Source: Thermohahella caldifontis
Lineage (GTDB): Bacteria; Pseudomonadota; Gammaproteobacteria; Pseudomonadales; Oleiphilaceae
Direction: 5' to 3'
NCBI RefSeq assembly: GCF_041153465.1
Contig: NZ_CP154858.1
Span: forward strand, 1,550,001 to 1,614,000
DNA: 64,000 nt
The position numbers were made by a program, and so were the translations under genes. This document shows, one piece after another, positions 8,588 through 17,236 of this stretch (its first letter is position 1; each line of letters starts with the position of its first letter). The notes under the pieces are model-generated. The model was not told where the DNA came from, searched no databases, and was given only the letters and a program-made list of their open reading frames with translations.

Positions 8588-10321
8588 TCAATCGTGCCCC
8601 AGCCAGTGGCGGGCCAGCAGTTGAAGCCGGGTGCGCCCCTGATAGCGATTCACATTGAGCTGATAGGCCAGATGCACCCGCCTGCAGCGCTTCAGCACAT
8701 CCCAGTGCTCGAAATTGAACAGGATGGCATCGACAACCTGATCCTGCCCCTCTGGCGTCAGAGTCAGCTTGAGGTGCTTCTGCCCTACCTGACGATGGGC
8801 CAGCACCTCGAACCAGCCATCAAAAACGGGTTCCGGAAACCCCTGGCCCCACGGTCCGGCGGCTTCCAGTTCCAGCGCGCTGGCCAGTGTCATTTCCTCA
8901 GCGGCCAAGGGCCCGTCCGTTTCCACCCGCTGTCCCGGTGGCTGTTCCCCCAGCCATTCACGGGAGACAGTCTCGAAAGCCCGCCTGAAGGTCTCCAGCT
9001 TTTCCCGCTCGATTGTCAGCCCCGCTGCCATAGCGTGCCCGCCGAAGCGGCTGAGCAGGCCGGGATGACGATTGGCCACGCAATCCAGCGCATCCCGGAG
9101 GTGAAAGCCGGGAATGGACCGTCCACTGCCCTTGATCAGCCCGCCTTCGCCGGGCGCCATCACGACCACAGGCCGGTGCACGCGTTCCTTGATCCGGGAT
9201 GCGACGATGCCGATTACACCCTCATGCCAGCCCTCGTCAAACAGACACAGCCCCGCAGGCAGGCGTGCCAGGCTTTTTTTCAGACCACGCAGAATGGATT
9301 CTGCCCGATCCCGCATGTCCTGCTCAATTTCCCTGCGCTGCCGGTTGAGGTCATCCAGGGCTTCCGCGTGAGCACGGGCCGACGCCAGATCCCGGGCCAA
9401 CAGGCACTCCACGCCCACCGCCATATTTTCCAGACGTCCGGCGGCATTGAGACGGGGCGCAACAGAAAACGCCAGATCCTGGGCTGACAGGCTGGACAGG
9501 TCGCGCCCGGCCACATCCAGCAGCGCACGGATCCCCGGCCGGCAGTCTTCTCGCCGCATGCGGGCGAGACCCGCCGCAACGAGAATGCGGTTGTTGTATT
9601 CCAGCGGTACCAGATCCGCCACGGTTCCCAATGCCACGAGGTCAAGCCAGTCGGCCAGCCGCACATCCGAAGCCGCTGCCCAGCCTGCGGCACGCAGCTG
9701 CTGACGCACCGCAGAGAGCACATAGAAGATGACGCCAACACCCGCTGTCGACTTCCAGGGAAAGCGGCATCCCGGCTGATTGGGATTGACGATGGCATCC
9801 GCGTCAGGAAGCACATCACCGGGCAGATGATGATCGGTAATGACGACTTTCATCCCCAGCGCCCGTGCCCGGGCGACACCGGCCACGCTGGCAATGCCGT
9901 TATCCACGGTGACGAGAACCCGAGGATCGCGTTCCCGCGCCAGTTCGACAACGGCCTCGCTCAGACCATAACCGCAGGCGAAGCGATCCGGTATTAGGTA
10001 GTCCACATGCCCGGCACCCAGTGCCTTCAGCGCGGATACGGCAAGTGCCGTACTGGTCGCACCGTCCGCATCATAATCGCCGATAATGAGAATCCGCTCG
10101 CCAGCCATGATGGCACCGGCCAGCACCCCGGCCGCCTCATGCAATCCGGCCAGCTGATCCGGTGCTGCCAGTGAGGCCAGACGATAGTCCAGCTCGCTGA
10201 CAGACGAGACACCCCGGGCCCGGTAGACCCGCGAGAGGAGGGGCGAACACCCCTCCAGCGGGGTATCGACGCGGGGAACGCGCCGGACAAGACGCAATGA
10301 ACCCGATTCAGGTGCGGTCAT
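8588..10321 (-). CDS. recJ: Single-stranded-DNA-specific exonuclease RecJ
   Basis: A 577-residue 5'-3' single-strand exonuclease used in recombination and mismatch repair. DHH-family metal-binding motifs are visible: ILIIGDYDADGATSTALAV near residue 78, VLVTVDNGIASV, and VVITDHHLPGDVLPDADAIVNP, followed by GVIGIVASRIKERVHRPVVV and the DHHA1 segment GGHAMAAGLTI. The ATG overlaps the thrC stop by four bases. The order dsbC-(hom-thrC)-recJ-prfB-lysS matches E. coli except for the inserted threonine genes. The C-terminal OB-fold is complete. Confidence 0.97.
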   Translation of the reverse strand: MTAPESGSLRLVRRVPRVDTPLEGCSPLLSRVYRARGVSSVSELDYRLASLAAPDQLAGLHEAAGVLAGAIMAGERILIIGDYDADGATSTALAVSALKALGAGHVDYLIPDRFACGYGLSEAVVELARERDPRVLVTVDNGIASVAGVARARALGMKVVITDHHLPGDVLPDADAIVNPNQPGCRFPWKSTAGVGVIFYVLSAVRQQLRAAGWAAASDVRLADWLDLVALGTVADLVPLEYNNRILVAAGLARMRREDCRPGIRALLDVAGRDLSSLSAQDLAFSVAPRLNAAGRLENMAVGVECLLARDLASARAHAEALDDLNRQRREIEQDMRDRAESILRGLKKSLARLPAGLCLFDEGWHEGVIGIVASRIKERVHRPVVVMAPGEGGLIKGSGRSIPGFHLRDALDCVANRHPGLLSRFGGHAMAAGLTIEREKLETFRRAFETVSREWLGEQPPGQRVETDGPLAAEEMTLASALELEAAGPWGQGFPEPVFDGWFEVLAHRQVGQKHLKLTLTPEGQDQVVDAILFNFEHWDVLKRCRRVHLAYQLNVNRYQGRTRLQLLARHWLGHD

Positions 10322-11715
10322 GCCTTGCGCATGTGCCCTGCGACAAACTGCTGTACGGCTTCCAGATCATTGGGCAGCACGGTGTAGCGTTCTTCGCGCT
10401 CGTAAAGATCGGCCATGTGACGCGGCAGCGAAGGTGCCACCCCGATGCCGCTCTTCTCGATGGCTTCCGGAAACTTGGCCGGATGAGCTGTCGCCAAGGT
10501 GACCATCGGCGTCTTCCGGTTGCGCCAGCAGTGCCGCGCAGCCCGGACACCAATCGCGGTATGCGGATCCACCATGTAGGCACACTCTTCCCAGACCTGA
10601 CGGATGGTATCGAGCGTCTCATCATCGGTAACGGCCAGGCTGTCGAACAGGCGACGTGCAGCCTTCCAGCGCCCCTCTTCCACGCTGGCCTCACCGCGGG
10701 CCATGTCCTGCATCAGCGCGGCGACCAGTGTGCCGTTGCGACCATGCAGATCGAACAGCAGACGCTCGAAATTGCTGGACACCACAATATCCATGCTCGG
10801 CGACAGCGTATGGGTGAGCGGCTGGGTCTTGTACTGATTGGCGCTCATGAAGCGATGCAGAATGTCATTGCGGTTGGTGGCCACAATGAGCTGGTTGACC
10901 GGCAGCCCCATCTGGCTGGCCAGATAGCCCGCAAAGATGTCACCAAAATTGCCCGTGGGCACGGAGAACCCGACACTCCGCCAGGGTGCGCCCACACTGA
11001 TTGCGGCATGGAAGTAGTAGACGATCTGAGCCATGATGCGCGCCCAGTTGATGGAATTCACGGCAACCAGCCGACGACCGTTGAGGAAGGACTGATCGCC
11101 AAAGCTGGCCTTGACCATGCGCTGGCAATCATCGAAGTTTCCTTCAACGGCAATATTGAACACGTTATCGGCCAGTACCGTCGTCATCTGACGGCGCTGC
11201 ACCTCCGAAACCCTCCCGTGGGGATGCAGAATGAAGATATCAACGTGATCACTGTGACGACAGCCCTCGATGGCCGCCGAACCGGTATCACCCGAGGTCG
11301 CCCCCATGATCACCACGTTCTCGTTCTTTTTCTTCAGGACATAGTCGAACAGCCGTCCCAGCAGCTGAAGTGCATAATCCTTGAACGCCAGCGTCGGACC
11401 ATGATGCAGTTCCAGCACCCACTCGTTCGGGCCAGTCTGCACCATCGGCGCCACGGCCTTGTGATCAAACCCGGCATAGGTGGCGTTGACTATCTCCCGG
11501 AAATCCTGTGCCGGAATGCAGGTTTCCACAAAGGGGTACATGACCTTGAAGGCCAGCTCAGCATAGGACAGCGCCCCCCACTCTCCGATTTCCTCCAGGG
11601 TGAACCGGGGCAACGTTTCGGGCACATACAGACCACCGTCTGACGCCAGACCGGCGAGCAGAACATCTTCAAATTCGAGTGCGGGGGCCTGCCCGCGGGT
11701 ACTGATATATTTCAC
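10318..11715 (-). CDS. thrC: Threonine synthase
   Basis: A 465-residue PLP enzyme converting O-phosphohomoserine to threonine. The PLP lysine motif is seen in ELHHGPTLAFKDYALQLLG, and the phosphate-binding stretch in VIMGATSGDTGSAAIEG. The GTG start at 11715 (KYISTRGQAPALEFEDVLL) is preferred because AAAAGGA lies seven bases upstream; the frame is open to 11814 but that part has no family resemblance. It is 25 bases downstream of hom and overlaps recJ, so threonine synthesis and DNA repair genes share a transcript. Confidence 0.97.
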   Translation of the reverse strand: MKYISTRGQAPALEFEDVLLAGLASDGGLYVPETLPRFTLEEIGEWGALSYAELAFKVMYPFVETCIPAQDFREIVNATYAGFDHKAVAPMVQTGPNEWVLELHHGPTLAFKDYALQLLGRLFDYVLKKKNENVVIMGATSGDTGSAAIEGCRHSDHVDIFILHPHGRVSEVQRRQMTTVLADNVFNIAVEGNFDDCQRMVKASFGDQSFLNGRRLVAVNSINWARIMAQIVYYFHAAISVGAPWRSVGFSVPTGNFGDIFAGYLASQMGLPVNQLIVATNRNDILHRFMSANQYKTQPLTHTLSPSMDIVVSSNFERLLFDLHGRNGTLVAALMQDMARGEASVEEGRWKAARRLFDSLAVTDDETLDTIRQVWEECAYMVDPHTAIGVRAARHCWRNRKTPMVTLATAHPAKFPEAIEKSGIGVAPSLPRHMADLYEREERYTVLPNDLEAVQQFVAGHMRKA

Positions 11716-11740
11716 TGTCTTGTCCTTTTCAGGGCTCGGG

Positions 11741-13036
11741 TCAGAACACTTCCACGCGAATACGGAAGACTTCGCCATGAATATCCGGCAAGGCTTCAAT
11801 GGCCTGCAGGGCATGATTGATGGCAGACTCCCGTACCCGATGGGTGAGCATGATCATGGGGATGTGACCGTTCTCAAGCTCCGATTCCTTCTGCATGATG
11901 GATTCGATATTGATACCGTGGTCACTGAGCACGGTCGCCACACGGGCGAGCACGCCCGGGCGGTCCTCTGCCAGGAGGCGCAGGTAATAGGCACTCTCCA
12001 CCTCATCAATCGGGACAACGGGCACTTCACTGATATGTGCGCTGTGATAGCCCAGGTGCGGCACCCCGACGCGGGCATCCTGGCGCTTGCTTCGCGCAAT
12101 GTCCACCAGATCGGCGATGACGGCGGATGCGGTGGCCTCGCTGCCGGCACCCGCTCCGTAGTAGAGGGTCTGCCCCACGGCATCACCTTCTACCAGCACC
12201 GCGTTCATGACGCCGTTGACGTTGGCAATCAGGTGAGTTTCCGGAACCAGCGTGGGGTGTACCCGGAGCTCAAACCCATTCTCGAGACGCCGTGCAATAC
12301 CCAGGTGCTTGATTCGGTACCCCAGCTCGTGTGCGTAAACGAAGTCCTGCGGCGTAATCCGGCTGATGCCTTCAGTGTAAGCGCTGGCGAACTGCAACGG
12401 CACGCCAAATGCCGTGGAGGCCAGAATGGTCAGTTTGTGCGCCGCATCAATGCCTTCCACATCAAAGGTGGGATCTGCCTCCGCGTAGCCCAGTGCCTGC
12501 GCTTCTTTGAGCACATCGGCAAACTCCCGCTGCTTTTCTGCCATTTCGGTCAGGATGAAGTTGCCGGTACCATTGATGATGCCGGCCAGCCATTGAATAC
12601 GGTTGGCCACCAGCCCTTCACGCATGGCCTTGATGACCGGGATGCCACCTGCCACGGCAGCCTCATACGCCACAGTGACACCCGCCTGCTCAGCCGCTTC
12701 GAATATTTCTGCACCATGCTCGGCAATCAGCGCCTTGTTCGCAGTCACCACATGCTTGCCGCGTTCAATGGCACCCAGCACCACCTCACGTGCGATACCC
12801 GTGCCGCCAATGGTCTCCACCACCACATCCACATCCGGCGCATCCAGCACCGTTGCCACATCCGTTGAGAACACGGCACCATGAAGATCAACTTCAGGCG
12901 CTGGCGGGGTCCGCGAGGCAATGCGCGTCACCTCGATGGGACCACCCGCGCGGGCAGCAATATCACGCTGATTTCGCGACAATACGTTCAGGGTTCCCGA
13001 ACCCACGGTTCCAAACCCACAAATTCCAACTTTCAT
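11741..13036 (-). CDS. hom: Homoserine dehydrogenase
   Basis: A 431-residue monofunctional NAD(P)H-dependent homoserine dehydrogenase of the threonine, methionine and isoleucine pathway. The Rossmann motif GICGFGTVGSGTLNVL starts at residue 4, the substrate site GIINGTGNFILTEM is mid-protein, and a C-terminal ACT domain (LRLLAEDRPGVLARVATVL) indicates feedback control by an amino acid, usually threonine. There is no fused aspartokinase. The ATG at 13036 has GGAG eight bases upstream; upstream in-frame codons are unconserved. First gene of the hom-thrC-recJ-prfB-lysS-ung run. Confidence 0.97.
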   Translation of the reverse strand: MKVGICGFGTVGSGTLNVLSRNQRDIAARAGGPIEVTRIASRTPPAPEVDLHGAVFSTDVATVLDAPDVDVVVETIGGTGIAREVVLGAIERGKHVVTANKALIAEHGAEIFEAAEQAGVTVAYEAAVAGGIPVIKAMREGLVANRIQWLAGIINGTGNFILTEMAEKQREFADVLKEAQALGYAEADPTFDVEGIDAAHKLTILASTAFGVPLQFASAYTEGISRITPQDFVYAHELGYRIKHLGIARRLENGFELRVHPTLVPETHLIANVNGVMNAVLVEGDAVGQTLYYGAGAGSEATASAVIADLVDIARSKRQDARVGVPHLGYHSAHISEVPVVPIDEVESAYYLRLLAEDRPGVLARVATVLSDHGINIESIMQKESELENGHIPMIMLTHRVRESAINHALQAIEALPDIHGEVFRIRVEVF

Positions 13037-13102
13037 TCGGTTCTCCAGTGATGTCGTGCTTTGTCCAGACGGATGACGCTCCGGGCAGGGCTGCGGCCCG
13101 CT

Positions 13103-13108
13103 ATTATA
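13103..13108 (-). promoter_or_regulatory. Probable -10 box of the hom promoter
   Basis: A perfect TATAAT on the minus strand lies 67 bases upstream of the hom ATG. The matching -35 region 17 bases further upstream is poor, so only the -10 element is supported. It would drive the hom-to-ung run. Confidence 0.5.
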
Positions 13109-13214
13109 ACCCGATCCGGAAGAATTACACCCGGCGATCCCCGGGCAAGTCGCCTTGGCACGACCGCTCAATCTGTTCTAGGCTTTGACGGGTAACCAAC
13201 AAAGAGGAGATTTT

Positions 13215-13430
13215 ATGGCACGCATCTGGATGTTGGCTGGAGTGCTTACAACTGCGATGATGGTGAGCGGCTGTGACAGCCGGCCCTTTGAAAACTACAG
13301 CAACTATGAACTCAGCCAGGAATACCAGTCCTGCCAGCGCGGCGGTTTGTCACCGGCAGGCGCACAACGCTGCAACAACATCATCAAGGAATGCGAGATC
13401 CGCAAGGAAGAAAAGAACTTCCGCTGCTGA
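13215..13430 (+). CDS. Small predicted lipoprotein, unknown function
   Basis: A 71-residue protein with a lipoprotein signal peptide: MARIWMLAGVLTTAMMVSGC ends in the lipobox V-S-G-C, with the acylated cysteine at residue 20. The mature part is hydrophilic with five further cysteines (for example EYQSCQRGGL, QRCNNIIKEC and a C-terminal FRC), suggesting disulfides in the periplasm. The ATG at 13215 follows a strong GAGGAG site; the frame is open from 13185. It is alone on the plus strand between hom and dsbC, and it converges on dsbC with a 27-base gap. I do not recognise the family. Proximity to the disulfide isomerase gene is suggestive but may be chance. Confidence 0.75.
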   Translation: MARIWMLAGVLTTAMMVSGCDSRPFENYSNYELSQEYQSCQRGGLSPAGAQRCNNIIKECEIRKEEKNFRC

Positions 13431-13457
13431 GTCCGCTTCGTCAGGCTTCACCTTGCC

Positions 13458-14204
13458 TCAGGGGGTCAGCAAGCCCAGCGTTCTGGCCAGATTGTCTGCC
13501 GGCACATACCCGGGCAGAAGCCGCCCGCTTTCCAATACAATCGCCGGCGTTCCCGTTACACCGATCCGGTTGCCCAGCTCAAACTCCTCGGCAACCGGGT
13601 TGTCACAGACCCGGCTTTCCGGTCGGCCACCCTGCTTGGCCACCGTCATGGCCGCCTGCCGATCCTCGGCACACCAGACACTCACCATCTTGTTGTAGGA
13701 ATCCGAACCCACGCCCGCACGCGGGTACGCCAGATAATTCACCTGGATACCCAGTTCATTCATGCGGGGGACCTCACGATGCAGTTTGCGGCAATAACCG
13801 CAATCTACATCCGTAAACACATAGACCTTGCCTTTGACATCCCCCCGAGGCCGGAAGACGACCATATCCTCTTCCGCCACCGCCGTGACCAGCTTTTTCC
13901 GGTAGGCTTCACGCCTCAACTCGGTCATGTTGGCAATCTTGGTTCCATCGATCTGATACATGTCACCGGAAAAGATGAAACGACCGTCTTCACTGGCATA
14001 CAGGAGTTGCCGATTGGACGTTTCCACCATGTAGATCCCCTTGAGGGGACTGGGCTCGATTGAGGTAATGGCGATGCCCGGCACGGCCTGCTTGAGCTGA
14101 GAGCGGATACGATCCTCTGGATGCACCCCATCCTCCGAGGCCACCTGAGTAATGCCTGCAATACAGGTTACAGCTACCGCGGCCAGTCTGACCCACTGTT
14201 TCAT
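13458..14204 (-). CDS. dsbC: Thiol:disulfide interchange protein DsbC
   Basis: A 248-residue periplasmic disulfide isomerase. A signal peptide (MKQWVRLAAVAVTCIAGITQ and onward) is followed by the N-terminal dimerisation domain (about residues 30-85) and a thioredoxin-fold domain with the active site CGYC in VYVFTDVDCGYCRKLHREV near residue 135. The cis-proline loop is visible in VTGTPAIVLESGRLLPGY. It follows xerD on the same strand with a 77-base gap; xerD-dsbC-recJ is a conserved order. Confidence 0.96.
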   Translation of the reverse strand: MKQWVRLAAVAVTCIAGITQVASEDGVHPEDRIRSQLKQAVPGIAITSIEPSPLKGIYMVETSNRQLLYASEDGRFIFSGDMYQIDGTKIANMTELRREAYRKKLVTAVAEEDMVVFRPRGDVKGKVYVFTDVDCGYCRKLHREVPRMNELGIQVNYLAYPRAGVGSDSYNKMVSVWCAEDRQAAMTVAKQGGRPESRVCDNPVAEEFELGNRIGVTGTPAIVLESGRLLPGYVPADNLARTLGLLTP

Positions 14205-14281
14205 GACATGTTCTCCAAGTTTGATACCCCAATGTAATCAAAACCTGAAACAGCTGCCATTAACATACGTCAATGCGGGCG

Positions 14282-15157
14282 TCATGCCCTGGGATGATGC
14301 TCAGAATGCAATCCCTTGAGCCGGGAAGCCGCAACATGCGTATAGATCTGGGTGGTCGACAGATCTGCATGCCCCAGCAGCAGCTGGACCACCCTGAGAT
14401 CAGCACCATGATTGACAAGATGTGTGGCAAAGGCATGACGAAGGGTATGGGGAGAAATGTCGCCACGAATACCCGCCAGCCGCGCATAGTGCTTGATACG
14501 ATGCCAGAACGTCTGTCGTGTCATGGGACGTCCGCGGGACGAAGGAAAGACGATGGACTCACCCGGCGCGCATAACAACGGCCTGACCTCCCTAAGATAG
14601 CGCCCCAGCCAGTCCATGGCCTCATCACCCAGCGGAACCAATCGCTCCTTGTTGCCCTTGCCGATGACACGCACGACGCCTTGCCGCAGATTGAGCTGGG
14701 TCAGGGTCAGCGCCACCAGTTCACTCACCCGCAATCCCGTGGCATACACCACCTCGAGCATGGTTCGGTCACGCATCTGAATGGGATCGCTGCAGTCCGG
14801 TGCAGCCAGCAACGCCTCGACTTCGGTTTCACTCAGTGTTGCGGGAAGTTTGCGTTCACGCCGGGGAAATTGCAGAAGTGCCGATGGGTCCGAATCCGCA
14901 AGCCCACGCTGGACTCGCCATGAATAGTAACGCCGTACCGAGGACAGCTTGCGCGACAGAGATGAGCGGGTAATCTTGCGATCAAACAGGCTGGCCAGCC
15001 ACGCCTGGAGATCTGCCGCGTCCAGCGCATCCAGGGATGTCCCCTGCTGCCGGGCCCAGACATCAAGCTGCCGGAGATCCGTAAGATACGCCGAACAGGT
15101 CCGGGAGCTCAGACCCGCCTCAAGCCGGAGGCTCTGTTCGAAGGATTCCAGCATCAC
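14282..15157 (-). CDS. xerD: Site-specific tyrosine recombinase XerD
   Basis: A 291-residue chromosome-dimer resolution recombinase acting with XerC at dif. The N-terminal SAM-like domain (FEQSLRLEAGLSSRTCSAYL) precedes the catalytic domain with R in YATGLRVSELVAL, H-x-x-R in SPHTLRHAFATHLVNHGADL, H in LLGHADLSTTQIYTHV, and the nucleophilic tyrosine in the same segment. Close similarity to E. coli XerD (298 aa) extends to the N-terminus, so the start is GTG 15157 or the adjacent ATG 15154. No ribosome-binding site is visible, and a strong terminator hairpin lies only about ten bases upstream. Confidence 0.96.
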   Translation of the reverse strand: MMLESFEQSLRLEAGLSSRTCSAYLTDLRQLDVWARQQGTSLDALDAADLQAWLASLFDRKITRSSLSRKLSSVRRYYSWRVQRGLADSDPSALLQFPRRERKLPATLSETEVEALLAAPDCSDPIQMRDRTMLEVVYATGLRVSELVALTLTQLNLRQGVVRVIGKGNKERLVPLGDEAMDWLGRYLREVRPLLCAPGESIVFPSSRGRPMTRQTFWHRIKHYARLAGIRGDISPHTLRHAFATHLVNHGADLRVVQLLLGHADLSTTQIYTHVAASRLKGLHSEHHPRA

Positions 15158-15163
15158 ACGTCA

Positions 15164-15191
15164 ACAAAAAAAGGGGCTTGCGCCCCCTTTT
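15164..15191 (-). terminator. Rho-independent terminator after rplS
   Basis: On the minus strand a GC-rich stem (GGGGC/GCCCC) with a GCAA tetraloop, one bulged G and an A4/T4 extension is followed by a run of T (A66-A72 of 15166-15172 on the plus strand). It ends the rpsP-rimM-trmD-rplS transcript and abuts the xerD start. Confidence 0.9.
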
Positions 15192-15209
15192 GTATACCAG
15201 GCAAGCCGC

Positions 15210-15566
15210 TTACGCCAGCTTTTCCTTGATGCGCGCAGCCTTTCCGAAACGCTCGCGCAGGTAGTACAGTTTGGCCTTGCGCACGTCACCACGACGCTTG
15301 ACCTTGATGCTGTCAATCAGGTGGCTGTAGGTCTGGAAAGTACGCTCGACACCAACGCCGTAGGAGACCTTGCGAACAGTGAAGCTGGAGTTCAGGCCAC
15401 GGTTGCGCTTGGCGATCACCACACCTTCAAAGGCCTGCAGGCGCTCACGGTTACCTTCCTTGACCTTGACGCTGACAACGACAGTGTCACCGGGTGCAAA
15501 GGCCGGAATTTCTTTGTTCATCTGCTCAGCTTCGATCTGGCTGATAATCGGGTTTTTGTTGCTCAT
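15210..15566 (-). CDS. rplS: Large ribosomal subunit protein bL19
   Basis: A 118-residue ribosomal protein L19, located at the 30S-50S interface. The typical sequence FAPGDTVVVSVKVKEGNRER, then LQAFEGVVIAKRNRGLNSSF and SYGVGVERTFQTYSHLIDSI covers nearly the whole protein. AGGAGC lies just upstream of the ATG. It is the last gene of the rpsP-rimM-trmD-rplS operon, 33 bases after trmD, and is followed by a strong terminator. Confidence 0.98.
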   Translation of the reverse strand: MSNKNPIISQIEAEQMNKEIPAFAPGDTVVVSVKVKEGNRERLQAFEGVVIAKRNRGLNSSFTVRKVSYGVGVERTFQTYSHLIDSIKVKRRGDVRKAKLYYLRERFGKAARIKEKLA

Positions 15567-15599
15567 GACTTGCTCCTGATTCTCGCAAAGTTCTCAAAT

Positions 15600-16349
15600 T
15601 CATTCAGCCGGGTGCGATTGATCCACGCCCCACTGCCGCAGTAACTCTTTGTCCACCTTCGTCAACCGCGCCTGATCCAGCAAATCCGGCCGCCGTTGCA
15701 ATGTTCGCTTCAGTGCCTGCTCCCGTCGCCACGCCGCAATCGCACCGTGATCGCCACTTCGCAGTACCTTTGGTACTTCCCGCCCTTCAAACACAAGGGG
15801 ACGGGTGTAGTGGGGGCAGTCCAGCAGCCCTTCGGAAAAAGAATCCTCTTCTGCCGATTGCTCATGCCCCAATACTCCGGGAACCAGCCGCGCCATCCCG
15901 TCGATGACGGCCATCGCTGCCAGCTCGCCACCGCTGAGTACAAAATCACCCAGCGACCACTCTTCGTCAATCCGGGTTTCGACGATACGCTCGTCAATCC
16001 CTTCGTAGCGCCCGCAGACCAGAATGACACCCGGCTTGCTGACTGCTTCCTGAAGCAGCGCCTGAGTCACCCGGCGTCCCTGCGGGGAAAGGTAAACCAC
16101 CGGCGCTCCCTCCGGTGCCACCTTTCGCGCCTCATCAATCGCCGCCGCAAGCGGTTCAGGCTTCATGACCATGCCCGGACCGCCACCGTAGGGCCGATCA
16201 TCAACGGTCCGGTGCACGTCGTGCGTATAATCCCTGGGATTCCAGGCCCTGAACGTCAGAAGCCCGTCCCTGAACCCTCTCCCTGTCACACCCTCTTCGG
16301 TGACCACCCGGAACATTTCCGGAAACAGGGTGACCGCACCAAACCACAT
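15600..16349 (-). CDS. trmD: tRNA (guanine-N1-)-methyltransferase TrmD
   Basis: A 249-residue SPOUT methyltransferase that makes m1G37 in tRNAs, preventing +1 frameshifts. The trefoil-knot S-adenosylmethionine site is seen in VVYLSPQGRRVTQ, VCGRYEGIDERIVETRID and SLGDFVLSGGELAAMAVIDG. The N-terminus MWFGAVTLFPEMF is canonical. It starts one base after the rimM stop, in the conserved order rpsP-rimM-trmD-rplS. Confidence 0.98.
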   Translation of the reverse strand: MWFGAVTLFPEMFRVVTEEGVTGRGFRDGLLTFRAWNPRDYTHDVHRTVDDRPYGGGPGMVMKPEPLAAAIDEARKVAPEGAPVVYLSPQGRRVTQALLQEAVSKPGVILVCGRYEGIDERIVETRIDEEWSLGDFVLSGGELAAMAVIDGMARLVPGVLGHEQSAEEDSFSEGLLDCPHYTRPLVFEGREVPKVLRSGDHGAIAAWRREQALKRTLQRRPDLLDQARLTKVDKELLRQWGVDQSHPAE

Positions 16350-16350
16350 G

Positions 16351-16875
16351 TCAGTAGTCCGGGTCCCAGTCGACCGTTATGGTTCCGGCCTCCCGGTTCA
16401 CTTCGCGGACAAACTGACCCGGAACCCAGGGGATCAGGCATTCCCGCCCCCAACTCCGTGTCGTGTCGCTGCGCACCACCAGCACGTCGTTGGCTCCGGT
16501 TTCCATCAGGCGCTCGACACGCCCCAGATCCCGGCCATTCAGATCCACCACACGCAGCCCGATCAGCTCGAACCAGTAGTACTCACCTTCCGGCAGCTCG
16601 GGCAGCACCGACGCATCCACCTGAATATCCAAGCCGGTCATGCGCTCTGCAGCGGTGCGATCACCGACACCTTCCAGACGAACCACCCAGCCTTTGCCCT
16701 GAGGATGCCAGTCCAGCACCTTCAGCGGCTGATCTTCACTGCCGTCGCGCACCCCGATCCATCCGGGGTACTCAAATATATTCTCAGCCGGGTCAGTGAA
16801 GGAATGCACCTTCAGCCAACCCTTCACGCCCCACGCGGCCCCCAGTCGACCTACAGTAGTCCTGCGAACCGCCAT
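16351..16875 (-). CDS. rimM: 16S rRNA processing protein RimM
   Basis: A 174-residue ribosome maturation factor for the 30S head region that binds uS19. The N-terminal beta-barrel (VGRLGAAWGVKGWLKVHSFT) and C-terminal PRC-barrel (GEYYWFELIGLRVVDLNGRD and LIPWVPGQFVREVN) are both complete. Five bases separate it from rpsP and one base from trmD. Confidence 0.97.
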   Translation of the reverse strand: MAVRRTTVGRLGAAWGVKGWLKVHSFTDPAENIFEYPGWIGVRDGSEDQPLKVLDWHPQGKGWVVRLEGVGDRTAAERMTGLDIQVDASVLPELPEGEYYWFELIGLRVVDLNGRDLGRVERLMETGANDVLVVRSDTTRSWGRECLIPWVPGQFVREVNREAGTITVDWDPDY

Positions 16876-16880
16876 CGGGA

Positions 16881-17135
16881 TCAGGCTGCCTGGTTGGCAG
16901 CATTCTCCTTCAGCAGACTGGCAACACGATCAGACAGCTGGGCACCCTGAGCCACCCAATGCTCAACACGGTCAGTGTCAATACGCAGACGCTCAGCCTG
17001 ACCTTTGGCCAGCGGGTTAAAGAAACCTACACGCTCGATGAAACGGCCGTCGCGTGTATTGCGGCTGTCAGTCACGTTGATGTAGTAGAAGGGGCGCTTC
17101 TTGGAGCCGCCACGAGCCAAACGGATCTTTACCAT
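16881..17135 (-). CDS. rpsP: Small ribosomal subunit protein bS16
   Basis: An 84-residue ribosomal protein S16 (MVKIRLARGGSKKRPFYYIN, then DGRFIERVGFFNPLA), complete and typical in length. It is the first gene of the rpsP-rimM-trmD-rplS operon and has AGGAT upstream of the ATG. About 100 bases separate it from ffh, with a candidate promoter in the gap. Confidence 0.98.
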   Translation of the reverse strand: MVKIRLARGGSKKRPFYYINVTDSRNTRDGRFIERVGFFNPLAKGQAERLRIDTDRVEHWVAQGAQLSDRVASLLKENAANQAA

Positions 17136-17182
17136 TGTCGTCAGTATCCTGTTTTACGTTTCGATTGCACAAACAATCATCT

Positions 17183-17211
17183 ATATCAGAAAGGGCGCAT
17201 ATTCTACGCAA
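17183..17211 (-). promoter_or_regulatory. Candidate rpsP operon promoter
   Basis: On the minus strand TTGCGT (17206-17211) is followed after 17 bases by TGATAT (17183-17188), about 50 bases before the rpsP start. It is a reasonable sigma-70 match and not a strong one; readthrough from ffh is also possible. Confidence 0.45.
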
Positions 17212-17236
17212 CTTTTCAAGCTTTGAAAACCGTTTT

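Noticed and set aside
13037..13214. Threonine attenuator upstream of hom
   Set aside because: No leader peptide rich in Thr/Ile codons and no paired terminator/antiterminator stems could be identified.
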